Below, in pieces: positions 27,196 to 35,190 of a stretch of 64,000 nucleotides of DNA. The translations under genes and the position numbers were made by a program. The notes below the pieces were generated by a model. That model made no database searches. It was not told where the DNA came from and was given only the letters and a program-made list of their open reading frames with translations. Numbering within the stretch: the stretch's first letter is position 1; the number at the start of each line of letters is the position of its first letter. The stretch spans positions 186,001 to 250,000 of the forward strand of contig CAWGTT010000009.1 of assembly GCA_963825645.1 (NCBI GenBank), in the 5' to 3' direction. This stretch comes from JADJPO01 sp963825645. GTDB taxonomy: Bacteria; Actinomycetota; Actinomycetes; Actinomycetales; Kineosporiaceae.

Positions 27196-27315
27196 GGGCA
27201 CGGCGTGACGTTGTGCCCGCTAGACGGGCACGGCGTGACGTTGTGCCCATCGACCCCCGACGGAGCACGGCGTGACGTTGTGCTCGCCAGACGGGCACGG
27301 CGTGACGTTGTGCCC
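27196..27315. repeat. Array of four 23-bp imperfect palindromes after gltA
   Basis: Units lie at 27196-27218, 27226-27248, 27263-27285 and 27293-27315. Each has 6-bp outer arms (GGGCAC and GTGCCC) around a core CGGCGTGACGTTG in which CGT and ACG also pair across one G. In the third unit both arms change together (GAGCAC and GTGCTC), keeping the pairing. Unit starts are 30, 37 and 30 bp apart; the linkers (7, 14 and 7 nt) are too short for CRISPR spacers. The array sits between convergent genes. Confidence 0.9.
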
Positions 27316-27371
27316 ATGAAGGGGGTGCCCATGAAGGGGGTGCCCATGAAGGGGGTGCCCATGAAGGGGGG
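27316..27371. repeat. 15-bp tandem repeat adjoining the palindrome array
   Basis: ATGAAGGGGGTGCCC occurs three times without interruption from 27316 to 27360, followed by a partial fourth copy that ends in a G-run. Its GTGCCC end copies the right arm of the preceding palindromes, so it may have grown out of the last one. It ends 8 bp before the convergent gene's stop codon. Confidence 0.9.
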
Positions 27372-27379
27372 TGGAGGGG

Positions 27380-28351
27380 TCATTCGCCGGCGGCGACGGT
27401 GACCACGACGGTCCCGGGCGGCGGCGCGTCGGGGTCGGCGACCCAGCCGTCGCTGTCCCGGCTCCAGCGCTGACCGGCGACGGCGACAGACTCGATGGCC
27501 AGTCCGTCGGCGCGGGCCACCGCCCACTGAGCAAGCGCCCAGCCCAGCCGAGCGGCGTCGTCACCGGTCAAGGCGAACCGGACCGATGTGCCCCCAACCA
27601 CGCCGTCCGCGGTCGGGGCCACGGCAGCGCCGCTGCGTCCGGTCTCGGATCGCGCGGCTGAGACCACCGCCCCCGCCCGAGGCGTGAGCCCGCCGTCCCC
27701 GACGGCCTGGGCGACCAGACCCTTCGTCGGGCGCAGGGAGCAGCTGAGGGCTCTCTCGGAGTAGCCCGCCAGCGCCGATGCGAAGATCCGCGCCTCGGCC
27801 TCGTGGTCGGCGTAGGCGGCGGGGAAGGCCGATCGCTGGACCTTCTGCGCAGCCTGGGTGATCGGCAAGCTCTGGTAGCCCTCCACCTTGACGAGCACGT
27901 CATAGAAGGCGTTCGTCGCGTACACCGGGTCCATGATCTGCTCGGCCGTCCCCCAGCCCTGGGACGGTCGCTGCTGGAACAGGCCGATCGAGTCCCGGTC
28001 GCCGTAGTCGATGTTGCGCAGCTTGGACTCCTGGATCGCCGTCGCGATGCCGATCGTCGCTGCCCGGCCCGGCAGACCGCGCTGCACGGCCACCGCGGCG
28101 ATCGTCGCCGCGTTGCCGGCCTGTTCCGGGTCGAGTGAGGTGGAGTTCTCCAGTGCGGTCGCCCGACAGCTAGGCAGCAGGGTGAGCGTGCCGATCCGTC
28201 CGTCCAGCCACACCCATCCGCCGCCGAGCAGGATCGCCACACTGACCAGCGCTCCGAGCGTGCGCAGCAGCCGAGCACGGGACGCGACGCGCCGACCAGC
28301 GGCGGGGGACGGTACGCCCAGCGGCGTTCGTGACATCCGGGTCTGACTCAT
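27380..28351 (-). CDS. Membrane-anchored or secreted protein with lysozyme-like segment
   Basis: The 323-residue protein has a basic N-terminus, one hydrophobic helix (about residues 30-48, LGALVSVAILLGGGWVWL), then an extracytoplasmic region with NAATIAAVAVQRGLPGRAATIGIATAIQESKLRN and IGLFQQRPSQGWG. That pattern recalls the lysozyme-like fold of lytic transglycosylases (helix ending in a Glu, then GLFQ). It continues to a proline-rich end. Such proteins are widespread in actinobacteria and usually left as hypothetical. The conserved ES after AIQ could be the catalytic Glu, but this is inference. It is convergent with gltA through the repeat arrays and lies downstream of dapD on the same strand. 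The start is the first of two nearby ATGs. Confidence 0.65.
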   Translation of the reverse strand: MSQTRMSRTPLGVPSPAAGRRVASRARLLRTLGALVSVAILLGGGWVWLDGRIGTLTLLPSCRATALENSTSLDPEQAGNAATIAAVAVQRGLPGRAATIGIATAIQESKLRNIDYGDRDSIGLFQQRPSQGWGTAEQIMDPVYATNAFYDVLVKVEGYQSLPITQAAQKVQRSAFPAAYADHEAEARIFASALAGYSERALSCSLRPTKGLVAQAVGDGGLTPRAGAVVSAARSETGRSGAAVAPTADGVVGGTSVRFALTGDDAARLGWALAQWAVARADGLAIESVAVAGQRWSRDSDGWVADPDAPPPGTVVVTVAAGE

Positions 28352-28404
28352 CGTCGCCGTGTCGTCGGCTCTGGGTCTGTCAGGTGCACGATCCTCGAAC
28401 CACC

Positions 28405-29397
28405 TCAGGCGTTGGCGTGCAACGTCGTGTTCAGCTCGACCGTCTTGCCTGCCCTCGGAACGGCCTCCACGCCGCCGGTAAGGGAGTTGCGCCGGAAGAG
28501 CAGTCCGCTCGTGCCGGACAGCTCGGCCGCCTTCACGATCCGGTCGGCGGGCAGCAGGATGAGCTTGGTGCCAGCGGTGACGTACAAGCCGGCCTCCACC
28601 ACGCAGTCGTCGCCCAGGCTGATCCCGATCCCCGCGTTCGCGCCGAGCAGGCAGCGCCGTCCGATGGAGATCACCTCTTGGCCGCCTCCGGACAGAGTGC
28701 CCATGATCGAGGCGCCGCCGCCGATGTCCGACCCGTCCCCGACCACCACACCCGCGGAGATCCGGCCCTCGACCATCGAGGCACCCAGGGTGCCGGCGTT
28801 GAAGTTGACGAAGCCCTCATGCATCACCGTGGTGCCCGGCGCCAGGTGCGCGCCGAGGCGCACGCGGTCGGCGTTCGCGATCCGCACGCCCGAGGGCACC
28901 ACGTAGTCGGTCATCCGGGGGAACTTGTCGATCCCGAACACCTCGACCCGCCCGCCCTGGTTCCTGCCGGCCATCAACCGCAGCCTGGTCTCCTCGAAGC
29001 GCTCCACCGGGCACGGCCCGTGGTTGGTCCACACCACGTTGGTGAGTACCCCGAAGATCCCGGCCGTCGACAACCCGTGCGGGGGGAGGGCGCGGTGCGA
29101 GAGCAGATGCAGGCGCAGGTAGGCGTCCGGGACGTCGGCGGGCGCGGCGTCCAGATCGATGACCGTGCGCACGACGCCGCGCCGGACCCGCCGATGCACA
29201 TCGTGTCCCTCCAGGGCGCCCAGATCAGGGGCCACCGACAGCAGCCCTTCGCTGGCCGGCGGCTCGCCGAGCCGCGGAGCGGGGTACCAGGCGTCGAGGA
29301 CGACCCCCTCCTCGCTCGTGGTGACGAGGCCGTCAGCCCAGGCGGTACGGGTCTGGTCGGCGGGCCCGGTGGCGGGCGAGGAGGCGGCCGGCGTCAT
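28405..29397 (-). CDS. dapD: 2,3,4,5-tetrahydropyridine-2,6-dicarboxylate N-succinyltransferase
   Basis: DapD transfers succinyl from succinyl-CoA to tetrahydrodipicolinate, committing carbon to the succinylase route of lysine/meso-DAP synthesis. The 330-residue protein is the actinobacterial form: an N-terminal alpha/beta domain with DAYLRLHLLSHRALPPHG, then a left-handed beta-helix of hexapeptide repeats (VRLGAHLAPGTTVMHEGFVNFNAGTLG, GRISAGVVVGDGSDIGGGASIMGTLSGGG) and an LLGANAGIGISLGDDCVVEAGLYVTAG segment. It is divergent from dapE, the next-but-one enzyme of the pathway, across 50 bp. The ATG at 29397 follows a leaderless-type -10 box. Confidence 0.95.
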   Translation of the reverse strand: MTPAASSPATGPADQTRTAWADGLVTTSEEGVVLDAWYPAPRLGEPPASEGLLSVAPDLGALEGHDVHRRVRRGVVRTVIDLDAAPADVPDAYLRLHLLSHRALPPHGLSTAGIFGVLTNVVWTNHGPCPVERFEETRLRLMAGRNQGGRVEVFGIDKFPRMTDYVVPSGVRIANADRVRLGAHLAPGTTVMHEGFVNFNAGTLGASMVEGRISAGVVVGDGSDIGGGASIMGTLSGGGQEVISIGRRCLLGANAGIGISLGDDCVVEAGLYVTAGTKLILLPADRIVKAAELSGTSGLLFRRNSLTGGVEAVPRAGKTVELNTTLHANA

Positions 29398-29403
29398 GCC
29401 TGC

Positions 29404-29409
29404 AGCCTA
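29404..29409 (-). promoter_or_regulatory. -10 box of a probable leaderless promoter (dapD)
   Basis: TAGGCT on the minus strand, six bases before the dapD ATG. The dapE box TAGCCT faces the other way 25 bp off, so the two lysine genes share one compact divergent promoter. Confidence 0.5.
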
Positions 29410-29434
29410 TGCGGGGGGAGCCCGTGATCTGGCC

Positions 29435-29440
29435 TAGCCT
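29435..29440 (+). promoter_or_regulatory. -10 box of a probable leaderless promoter (dapE)
   Basis: TAGCCT is followed by seven bases and the dapE ATG at 29448. No ribosome binding site is present. Confidence 0.5.
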
Positions 29441-29447
29441 TCCCGGC

Positions 29448-30536
29448 ATGGACCCAACAACCGGTGTCGTCGAGCTGACCAGGCAGATCTGCGACGTCGA
29501 GTCGGTGAGCGGCAACGAGCGCGCCCTCGCCGACCTGGTCGAGCGGGCGCTGCGGGCCAGGGATCATCTCGAGGTGCTGCGCGATGGTGACGCCGTCGTC
29601 GCCCGCACCCGTGCCGGCCGCGACCAGCGGGTGGTGCTGGCCGGTCACCTCGACACCGTGCCGCTCACCGTTGACGCCACCGGCCGCCCGACCAACCTTC
29701 CGGTCCGGGTCGAGGGCAGCGGTCCGGACGCCGTGCTGCACGGCCGGGGGACCGTCGACATGAAGGGCGGGGTCGCCGTCCAGCTACACCTGGCCGCCAC
29801 CGTGCTGGAACCGACCCGTGACGTCACCTACGTCTTCTACGACCACGAGGAGGTCGCCGCCGACCTCAACGGACTAGGCCGGCTTGCGGGCCGGCACCCG
29901 GACTGGATCGCCGGCGACTTCGCGGTGCTGCTCGAGCCCACCGACGGCACGGTCGAGGGCGGGTGCCAGGGCACCATGAAGGTGGAGCTGACGACGACCG
30001 GGGTGGCCTGCCACTCCGCGCGGTCCTGGGTGGGGCATAACGCTATCCATGACACCGCGCCGGTGCTCGCCCGACTTGCCGCCTACCAACCGAGGCAGGT
30101 CGACGTCGACGGTCTGCGCTACCGGGAGGGCCTGAACGCGGTGGGGATCAGCGGCGGTATCGCCGCCAACGTGGTCCCGGACCGGTGCGCCGTCGCCGTG
30201 AACTTCCGCTTCGCGCCCGACCGCGACGTCGTGCAGGCCGAGCGTCACCTGCGCGAGGTCTTCGCCGGGTACGACCTGCGAGTGGTGGATGCGGCCGCAG
30301 GCGCCCGGCCCGGACTGGACCACCCTGCGGCGGCGGCCTTCGTCGCGGCGATCGGCCAGGCGCCGCGGCCGAAGTACGGCTGGACGGACGTGGCCCGGTT
30401 CAGCGCCCTGGGTGTGCCCGCGGTGAACTTCGGCCCGGGCGACGCACTGCTCGCCCACCGCGACGACGAGCGCTGTCCTGCGGAGCAGATCACCGCCTGC
30501 GAGCGCGCACTGCGCGCCTGGCTGACCGCCGGGTGA
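29448..30536 (+). CDS. dapE: Succinyl-diaminopimelate desuccinylase
   Basis: DapE hydrolyses N-succinyl-L,L-diaminopimelate to L,L-DAP. The 362-residue M20 metallopeptidase shows VVLAGHLDTVPLT (first metal ligands), GRGTVDMKGGVAVQL, YVFYDHEEVAADLNGLGRL with the catalytic Glu pair, LLEPTDGTVEGGCQGTMKVEL, and the dimerisation domain with GLNAVGISGGIAANVVPDRCAVAVNFRF. ATG 29448 is fixed by the leaderless -10 box and by homology; the longer frame from 29409 is unlikely. It lies divergent from dapD and convergent with the GGDEF gene, whose stop codon follows its own directly. Confidence 0.95.
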   Translation: MDPTTGVVELTRQICDVESVSGNERALADLVERALRARDHLEVLRDGDAVVARTRAGRDQRVVLAGHLDTVPLTVDATGRPTNLPVRVEGSGPDAVLHGRGTVDMKGGVAVQLHLAATVLEPTRDVTYVFYDHEEVAADLNGLGRLAGRHPDWIAGDFAVLLEPTDGTVEGGCQGTMKVELTTTGVACHSARSWVGHNAIHDTAPVLARLAAYQPRQVDVDGLRYREGLNAVGISGGIAANVVPDRCAVAVNFRFAPDRDVVQAERHLREVFAGYDLRVVDAAAGARPGLDHPAAAAFVAAIGQAPRPKYGWTDVARFSALGVPAVNFGPGDALLAHRDDERCPAEQITACERALRAWLTAG

Positions 30537-32420
30537 CTAGGGGCGGCGGTCGGACCCGATCCGGTCCGGGCGCGCCGGCTCGACGGAATCCTCGGTCAGA
30601 TCGATCAGCTCGGCCTGGCGGCGCGAGCGACGACGGCCGGCCGAGCGTTCCATCGGTTCGGCGGGGCAGGGCGAATCGGCCGGTGGCCCGCCGCGTTCGG
30701 CCGACAGGGACAGATCGCGCAGGTCGAGCACCTCGGTCACCGGGCCGGCGCGATCGGGGGCGGCCGCCCCGCGACGCGCCAGGTGCTTGGCGTCCAGCAG
30801 GGCCTCGTCGGCCCGGCGGAACAGCCGTGCGGCGTCGGCGGCCGGGCGGCGTCCGCTCAGCGCCCACAGGGCGGAGCAGCCGGTGGTGACCCGCACCTGG
30901 AGCCCGGCGGCGACCAGGGACCAAGGATAGTCGTTCACGGCCGCCACCAGCGTCTCGGCGCCGTGGCGGGCCTCGGCGTCCCCGGTGCCCGGCAGGAGGA
31001 CGACGAACTCGTCGCCGCCATAGCGCAGCAGCCGCCCGTCGGCCGGCATCGACTCGGCGAGCACCCCGGCCATGGTGCGCAGCACCTCGTCGCCGACCGC
31101 GTGCGTGTACTCGTCGTTGACCCGCTTGAACTCGTCGATGTCGACCAAGATCATCGAGAGCGGGAGTGGGCTGAACCGCAGCAGGGCGTTCAGCTCCTCG
31201 TCGAAGGCCCGCCGGTTGCCGACCCCGGTCACCGAGTCCGTGCGGCTCTCGGTGTGCAGCACCTGGTGTTCCATGGCCTGCCGAGCGCTCTCGGTAGCCA
31301 GTTCCATGCTGGTCCAGCCCAGTCGCACCAGCAGGTCGCTCAGACGCTGCCGGCTGCGGTCGGGGTCGCCGCCGGACTCCCGCTCGAGCCAGACCCGCTG
31401 CCGCGCCCGGCAGATCTCCAGGACGATGTTCGGGATCGTGCCGGTGTACCGGGGGATGCTGTCGTCCAGGCTGCGAGCGGTGGCGTGCGACCCCACCAGC
31501 GTGTGCGCGTGCAGTGCGGCGATCACCAGCAGCTGGCTCTCCGGCGGGTACAGCGCGGTCGGTTCGCCGAAGGCGTCCGACCCGAGCAGCCGCAGCGCCT
31601 CCTGGGCCTGGCCCTGGAAGGCGGCGGCGAGCGCCCGCACGCCGTCCGCCGCCCGGTGCAGGGGCGAGGGGACCGTGGTCATGCCGAGTGCTTCGACCCG
31701 TCCGGCGATCTGGACGGCTCGTTCCAGCAGCCGCTGGTCGGGTTCGGCGGCCCCACGGGCCACCGGTTCCATCGCCCGCGCGGCCAGCTCGCAGCTCCAG
31801 GTCGCCCAGTGGGTCGCACGCTCGACCGGGGCACGGGCCGCGACGCCGCCCTCGATCAGGTCGCGGACCTGTTCCACCTTGTCGGTCATCCGCAGCCGGG
31901 CGAAGGCCGTGGCCGCGGCGTCGAGCAGTCGGAAGCCGGTGAGCCCCTCCAGCTGGTCGGCCAGCGCGGCCAGGTCGATCCTGGCCAGATCGCCCATCGC
32001 CGCGGCCGGCTCTCCACCCTCGATTCGCGCCCGGGCCCGCAGCACGTGCGCCAGGGCCCGCCAGAGCTCGCCGTCCGGGCGCGCGCTGTGGTGGATCGCG
32101 GCGCTCTCCAGCATCGTGCAGGCCGCCACCGCGTCGCCGCGAGGGGCGCCGGCCAGGCGCAGCAGCACGGCCCGCGCGTAGAGGGCGCGCAGTACGGTGT
32201 CGGGGTCGCTGTCCGGTCGCAGGCCTGTCAGGTGCTCCTCGACCTCGCGAAGGGCCGCGCGAGGCTCGGTGAACCGACCCCGGGTCAGGATGCGCTCGAT
32301 GGTCTGTGCCTGCTCGGCCAGCCGGACAGGCTCACGGACCGTACGGGATGAGGGGTGCGGCGAGGCCCCGGTCAGGGGCGCAGACTCCTCGTCCGGCTCG
32401 CCCTGCCACCCGTCTCGCAC
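30537..32420 (-). CDS. GGDEF diguanylate cyclase with helical-repeat N-terminal region
   Basis: The 627-residue protein has about 380 residues of alanine-rich helices that resemble tetratricopeptide-like repeats, then a GGDEF domain with TDSVTGVGNRRAFDEEL, LVDIDEFKRVNDEYTHAVGDEVL and an intact RYGGDEFVVLLPG active site (about residue 467), so it should make cyclic di-GMP. A charged, disordered tail follows. No RxxD inhibitory site is obvious five residues before the motif. GTG 32420 is preferred because a TACTGT box lies seven bases upstream; the frame extends 40 codons further. It is cytoplasmic as far as the sequence shows. The signal sensed is unknown. Confidence 0.85.
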   Translation of the reverse strand: MRDGWQGEPDEESAPLTGASPHPSSRTVREPVRLAEQAQTIERILTRGRFTEPRAALREVEEHLTGLRPDSDPDTVLRALYARAVLLRLAGAPRGDAVAACTMLESAAIHHSARPDGELWRALAHVLRARARIEGGEPAAAMGDLARIDLAALADQLEGLTGFRLLDAAATAFARLRMTDKVEQVRDLIEGGVAARAPVERATHWATWSCELAARAMEPVARGAAEPDQRLLERAVQIAGRVEALGMTTVPSPLHRAADGVRALAAAFQGQAQEALRLLGSDAFGEPTALYPPESQLLVIAALHAHTLVGSHATARSLDDSIPRYTGTIPNIVLEICRARQRVWLERESGGDPDRSRQRLSDLLVRLGWTSMELATESARQAMEHQVLHTESRTDSVTGVGNRRAFDEELNALLRFSPLPLSMILVDIDEFKRVNDEYTHAVGDEVLRTMAGVLAESMPADGRLLRYGGDEFVVLLPGTGDAEARHGAETLVAAVNDYPWSLVAAGLQVRVTTGCSALWALSGRRPAADAARLFRRADEALLDAKHLARRGAAAPDRAGPVTEVLDLRDLSLSAERGGPPADSPCPAEPMERSAGRRRSRRQAELIDLTEDSVEPARPDRIGSDRRP

Positions 32421-32427
32421 GGGAGAA

Positions 32428-32433
32428 ACAGTA
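32428..32433 (-). promoter_or_regulatory. -10 box of a probable leaderless promoter (GGDEF gene)
   Basis: TACTGT on the minus strand, seven bases before the GTG start at 32420. It decides this start over upstream in-frame alternatives. Confidence 0.45.
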
Positions 32434-32765
32434 GCGCGCTGTGACGGAACGTCCGGACGGCGCTCTTGGGTACAGACCCAGCCGGAGTAACACCCGTCGC
32501 AGCCGTCGCACGACCCCTGTGGCGTGCGTGACCGCGGCACGGGCGGGGAGCGTGCGGGCAGCGGCGGCGGTTGCCCGGCGATCAGGGGCTCGACTGCGCG
32601 CCGACTGGTCGTCGCCCGCCCGTCGCCGTAGCGTCACCTCGACAGGACAGACCTGGTGACGTGGCAACCAAGCGGTGGCGCGCACGAGTGGGCAGAGCCG
32701 TGCCGGGCCAGATCTCATCGACGCGGACGATGCGTCCGACAGACAGCTGGATGTGGCAGAGCGAC
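32434..32765. other. Divergent intergenic region between the GGDEF and LOG-family genes
   Basis: These 332 bases carry no gene I can support; open frames here are extensions of the two flanking genes. The region must contain the promoter of the LOG-family gene, but I see no confident -35/-10 pair, operator or hairpin. Confidence 0.4.
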
Positions 32766-33539
32766 ATGAGCGAACAACGGGCCGGGCGGCGTAACGGGGC
32801 CGGTCAGGCCCAGCCTTACCACAAGGGTCCGGTCACCCTGCGTCGATCACTGGTGCCGGCCACCACTGCCGACGCCCGCCTGCTCGACAAGCGCGGCCCG
32901 ACCTCGTGGCTGCACCAGGACCCCTGGCGGGTGATGCGCATCCAGGCCGAGTTCGTCGAGGGCTTCGGCGCGCTGGCCGAGCTCGGGCCGGCGATCAGTG
33001 TGTTCGGGTCGGCCCGCACCCAGCGCGACCACCCGCGCTACGCACTGGCGGAGGAGATCGGGCGGCGGCTGGTCGAGAGCGGGTTCGCTGTGATCACCGG
33101 CGGCGGGCCGGGCGCGATGGAGGCGGCGAACAAGGGAGCCTGCGAGGCCGGCGGCATCTCGGTCGGGCTCGGCATCGAGCTGCCTCACGAGCAGGGCATG
33201 AACGACTGGGTCGACCTCGGTGTGCACTTTCGGTACTTCTTCGCCCGAAAGACGATGTTCGTCAAGTACGCCACCGGGTTCATCGTGCTGCCCGGCGGGT
33301 TCGGCACCTTCGACGAGCTCTTCGAGGCACTGACGCTGGTGCAGACCCAGAAGGTGACCTCCTTCCCCATCGTCCTGATCGGCACCGACTACTGGGGCGG
33401 GCTGGTCGACTGGATCCGCCGCACGGTGCTGGCCGGCGGCATGATCGGCCCTGGCGACGTCGACCTGTTGACCCTGACCGACGACGTCGATGAGGCGATC
33501 GAGGTCGTGGGTCGGTTCGCCGAGCCGTTCGGCTCCTGA
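32766..33539 (+). CDS. LOG-family phosphoribohydrolase (TIGR00730)
   Basis: The 257-residue protein has the lysine-decarboxylase-like Rossmann fold of the LOG family. The two diagnostic motifs are present: GGGPGAMEAANKGA (about residues 118-131) and LPGGFGTFDELFEAL (about 177-191), the PGGxGTxxE signature that binds the phosphoribosyl group. LOG enzymes cleave nucleoside 5'-monophosphates such as cytokinin riboside monophosphate to free base and ribose 5-phosphate; older databases call them lysine decarboxylases wrongly. The M. tuberculosis homologue Rv1205 lies in the same relative position. ATG 32766 is the first Met close to the conserved region. Confidence 0.9.
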   Translation: MSEQRAGRRNGAGQAQPYHKGPVTLRRSLVPATTADARLLDKRGPTSWLHQDPWRVMRIQAEFVEGFGALAELGPAISVFGSARTQRDHPRYALAEEIGRRLVESGFAVITGGGPGAMEAANKGACEAGGISVGLGIELPHEQGMNDWVDLGVHFRYFFARKTMFVKYATGFIVLPGGFGTFDELFEALTLVQTQKVTSFPIVLIGTDYWGGLVDWIRRTVLAGGMIGPGDVDLLTLTDDVDEAIEVVGRFAEPFGS

Positions 33540-33643
33540 ACGGCGGCCGTCGTTCTGGGCCGATCCGGAGTCGGTTCCCAGCGTACTGACAGGCTGGCCG
33601 CCGATGCTGGTCTCGTCCCTGCAGCCCACGAAGAGGAGTTGCG

Positions 33644-34276
33644 ATGAAACACACCCGTTCCCGTTTGCTCGCCGCGGCGGCCGGTGCGGCACTGACCATC
33701 GGGGCGGGCGGCCTCGCGGTCGCCGCCGGCAGCGGTGCCTTCGCCGATACGCAGACGCCGAGCCCCGACAAGAGTGCCTCCGCCAATCCCAACCAGCCGG
33801 ACCAGCAGAACGGCCATCGGCATCGGGGGATGCGCGGTCAGGGAGGGCACACGGGTCTGAAGGGCGGGCAGTTCGGCGGTCGGATGCTGCACGGCGAGAT
33901 CGTGGTGGCGGACGACAGCGGGTCGGGAACCACGAAGCTGCTCGTCCAGGAGGGGTCGGTCACCGCGGTGTCCGGCAAGACGGTCACGGTCAAGAGCAGC
34001 GACGGGTTCACCGTCGCCTGGACCGTGAACGACACCACCCGTACCGGATGGCCTCGGCGCGGCCAGGACGCTCAGCAGTCGACGGGCGACATCAGCCAGA
34101 TCGCGGTGGGTGAGGACGTGGACGTGGTCGGCACCAAGACCGGGGACGGCACCGCGACGGCCACGGCGCTGCACGAGGAGGGGGTCCGCGGCGCGAAGGG
34201 CGGGTCCTCGACCGACCCCAAGGGCGAGTCGAGCACCTCTCCGAACGCGACGGGCAGCAGCACCCTGCAGAGCTGA
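33644..34276 (+). CDS. Secreted DUF5666-like protein
   Basis: The 210-residue protein has a signal peptide (basic KHTRSR, hydrophobic LLAAAAGAALTIGAGGLAVAAGS, then a likely cleavage after AFA). A Gly/His/Gln-rich stretch (HRHRGMRGQGGHTG) follows, then a small beta domain (EGSVTAVSGKTVTVKSSDGFTVAWTVNDTT ... DISQIAVGEDVDVVGTKTGDGTATATAL) that matches the OB-like pattern of DUF5666. The tail is Ser/Thr/Gly rich. The ATG follows AGGAG by about 6 nt. The family is secreted and of unknown function; the His-rich part might bind metal. Confidence 0.7.
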   Translation: MKHTRSRLLAAAAGAALTIGAGGLAVAAGSGAFADTQTPSPDKSASANPNQPDQQNGHRHRGMRGQGGHTGLKGGQFGGRMLHGEIVVADDSGSGTTKLLVQEGSVTAVSGKTVTVKSSDGFTVAWTVNDTTRTGWPRRGQDAQQSTGDISQIAVGEDVDVVGTKTGDGTATATALHEEGVRGAKGGSSTDPKGESSTSPNATGSSTLQS

Positions 34277-34315
34277 CCCCGGCGGACGGCGTGCTGCTGT
34301 GCGACCATCACAGGC

Positions 34316-34660
34316 GTGACCCTGCTGTTCACCGTGCTCGCCGTCGGCGTGCTCGGCTTGGTGGTCGCCGTGGCGCTGGGCCGGATCGGCGGCGGGATGG
34401 CGGACCCCGCGTCCTCCCTGCCGCCGACGGGCCTACCCGAGGGTGGCGACCTGAGCTTCGAGGACCTGAACGCCGTCCGGTTCGCCCCCGCCCTGCGCGG
34501 GTACCGGATGGACCAGGTAGATGAGGTCCTCGACCGGTTCGCCGACGCCCTGGCCCAGCGTGATGCCGAGATCAGGCGGCTACGCGGGGAGCTGGGCCGG
34601 GCCGACCTGTTCCGGCTGGAGCGGGATGCAATGCGCCTCGATGAGGACGTCGAGGGCTGA
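34316..34660 (+). CDS. Small membrane protein with DivIVA domain
   Basis: The 114-residue product has one N-terminal transmembrane helix (LLFTVLAVGVLGLVVAVALG) and a short DivIVA-like segment (RFAPALRGYRMDQVDEVLDRFADALAQRDAEIRRLRGEL), which is a coiled coil beginning with the conserved F-R-GY-...QVD motif. It is the counterpart of the small DivIVA-domain gene (Rv1209) that precedes tagA in M. tuberculosis. A role at the membrane in cell-pole or division organisation is inferred from the domain only. GTG 34316 is the start; the next gene begins two bases after the stop. Confidence 0.8.
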   Translation: MTLLFTVLAVGVLGLVVAVALGRIGGGMADPASSLPPTGLPEGGDLSFEDLNAVRFAPALRGYRMDQVDEVLDRFADALAQRDAEIRRLRGELGRADLFRLERDAMRLDEDVEG

Positions 34661-34662
34661 TC

Positions 34663-35190
34663 GTGGCCACTGTCAGCCGGGACCAGGTGGTCGCCGCCGA
34701 CGCCGCGCACGTCTGGGACGTGCTGGTGGACTGGCCCCGGCACGGGGGCTGGGTGCCGATGACCTCGGTGGAGGTCCTCACGCCCCAGGTCGCCGGCGTT
34801 GGGGCTCGGTTCGTCGGACGCACCAGGCTGGTGCCGTTCACCAGGACGCCACTGGCCAGGATGGGCTTCGACGACGTCATGGAGGTCACCGGGTGGCAGC
34901 CGCCCCAGGCCGGCCGGCCGGGCCGGTGTGAGGTCCTCAAGCAGGGTCGGGTGGTCACCGGGCGCGCCGTCCTCGAGGTGCACCCGCTCGGCCCGCATCG
35001 CTGCCGGGTGATCTGGACCTACCACGATCTCGCCGTTCACCCGACTGCCGGGCGTGGACCGGTCTGGCTGAGGCGTGGGCTCGCCCGCGTCGGCGAGCCG
35101 CTGACCGGCGCGCTGACCGGGCCCGGCCTACACCGGGTCCTCGCCGCGATGGCCGCCGACATCGAGTCCGACACCGTGCAGCCGCCGTGA
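34663..35190 (+). CDS. SRPBCC/START-like domain protein
   Basis: The 175-residue protein fits the polyketide cyclase/dehydrase SRPBCC fold: an N-terminal strand VSRDQVVAADAAHVWDVLVDWPRHGGWVPM, a central beta sheet with TRLVPFTRTPLARMGFDDVMEVTGW, and a C-terminal helix PGLHRVLAAMAADIE. The fold forms a hydrophobic ligand pocket; no ligand or enzyme activity can be assigned. It begins two bases after the DivIVA-domain gene and its stop overlaps the tag start (GTGA), so the three genes are probably one transcript. Confidence 0.75.
   Translation: MATVSRDQVVAADAAHVWDVLVDWPRHGGWVPMTSVEVLTPQVAGVGARFVGRTRLVPFTRTPLARMGFDDVMEVTGWQPPQAGRPGRCEVLKQGRVVTGRAVLEVHPLGPHRCRVIWTYHDLAVHPTAGRGPVWLRRGLARVGEPLTGALTGPGLHRVLAAMAADIESDTVQPP

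Noticed and set aside
27196..27315. CRISPR array
   Set aside because: Linkers are only 7-14 nt, two of them near-identical, and no cas genes are present.
27205..27402. Short ORF encoding PMKG repeats in the gltA 3' region
   Set aside because: It follows the repeat DNA and is equally open on the other strand; no protein character beyond the repeats.
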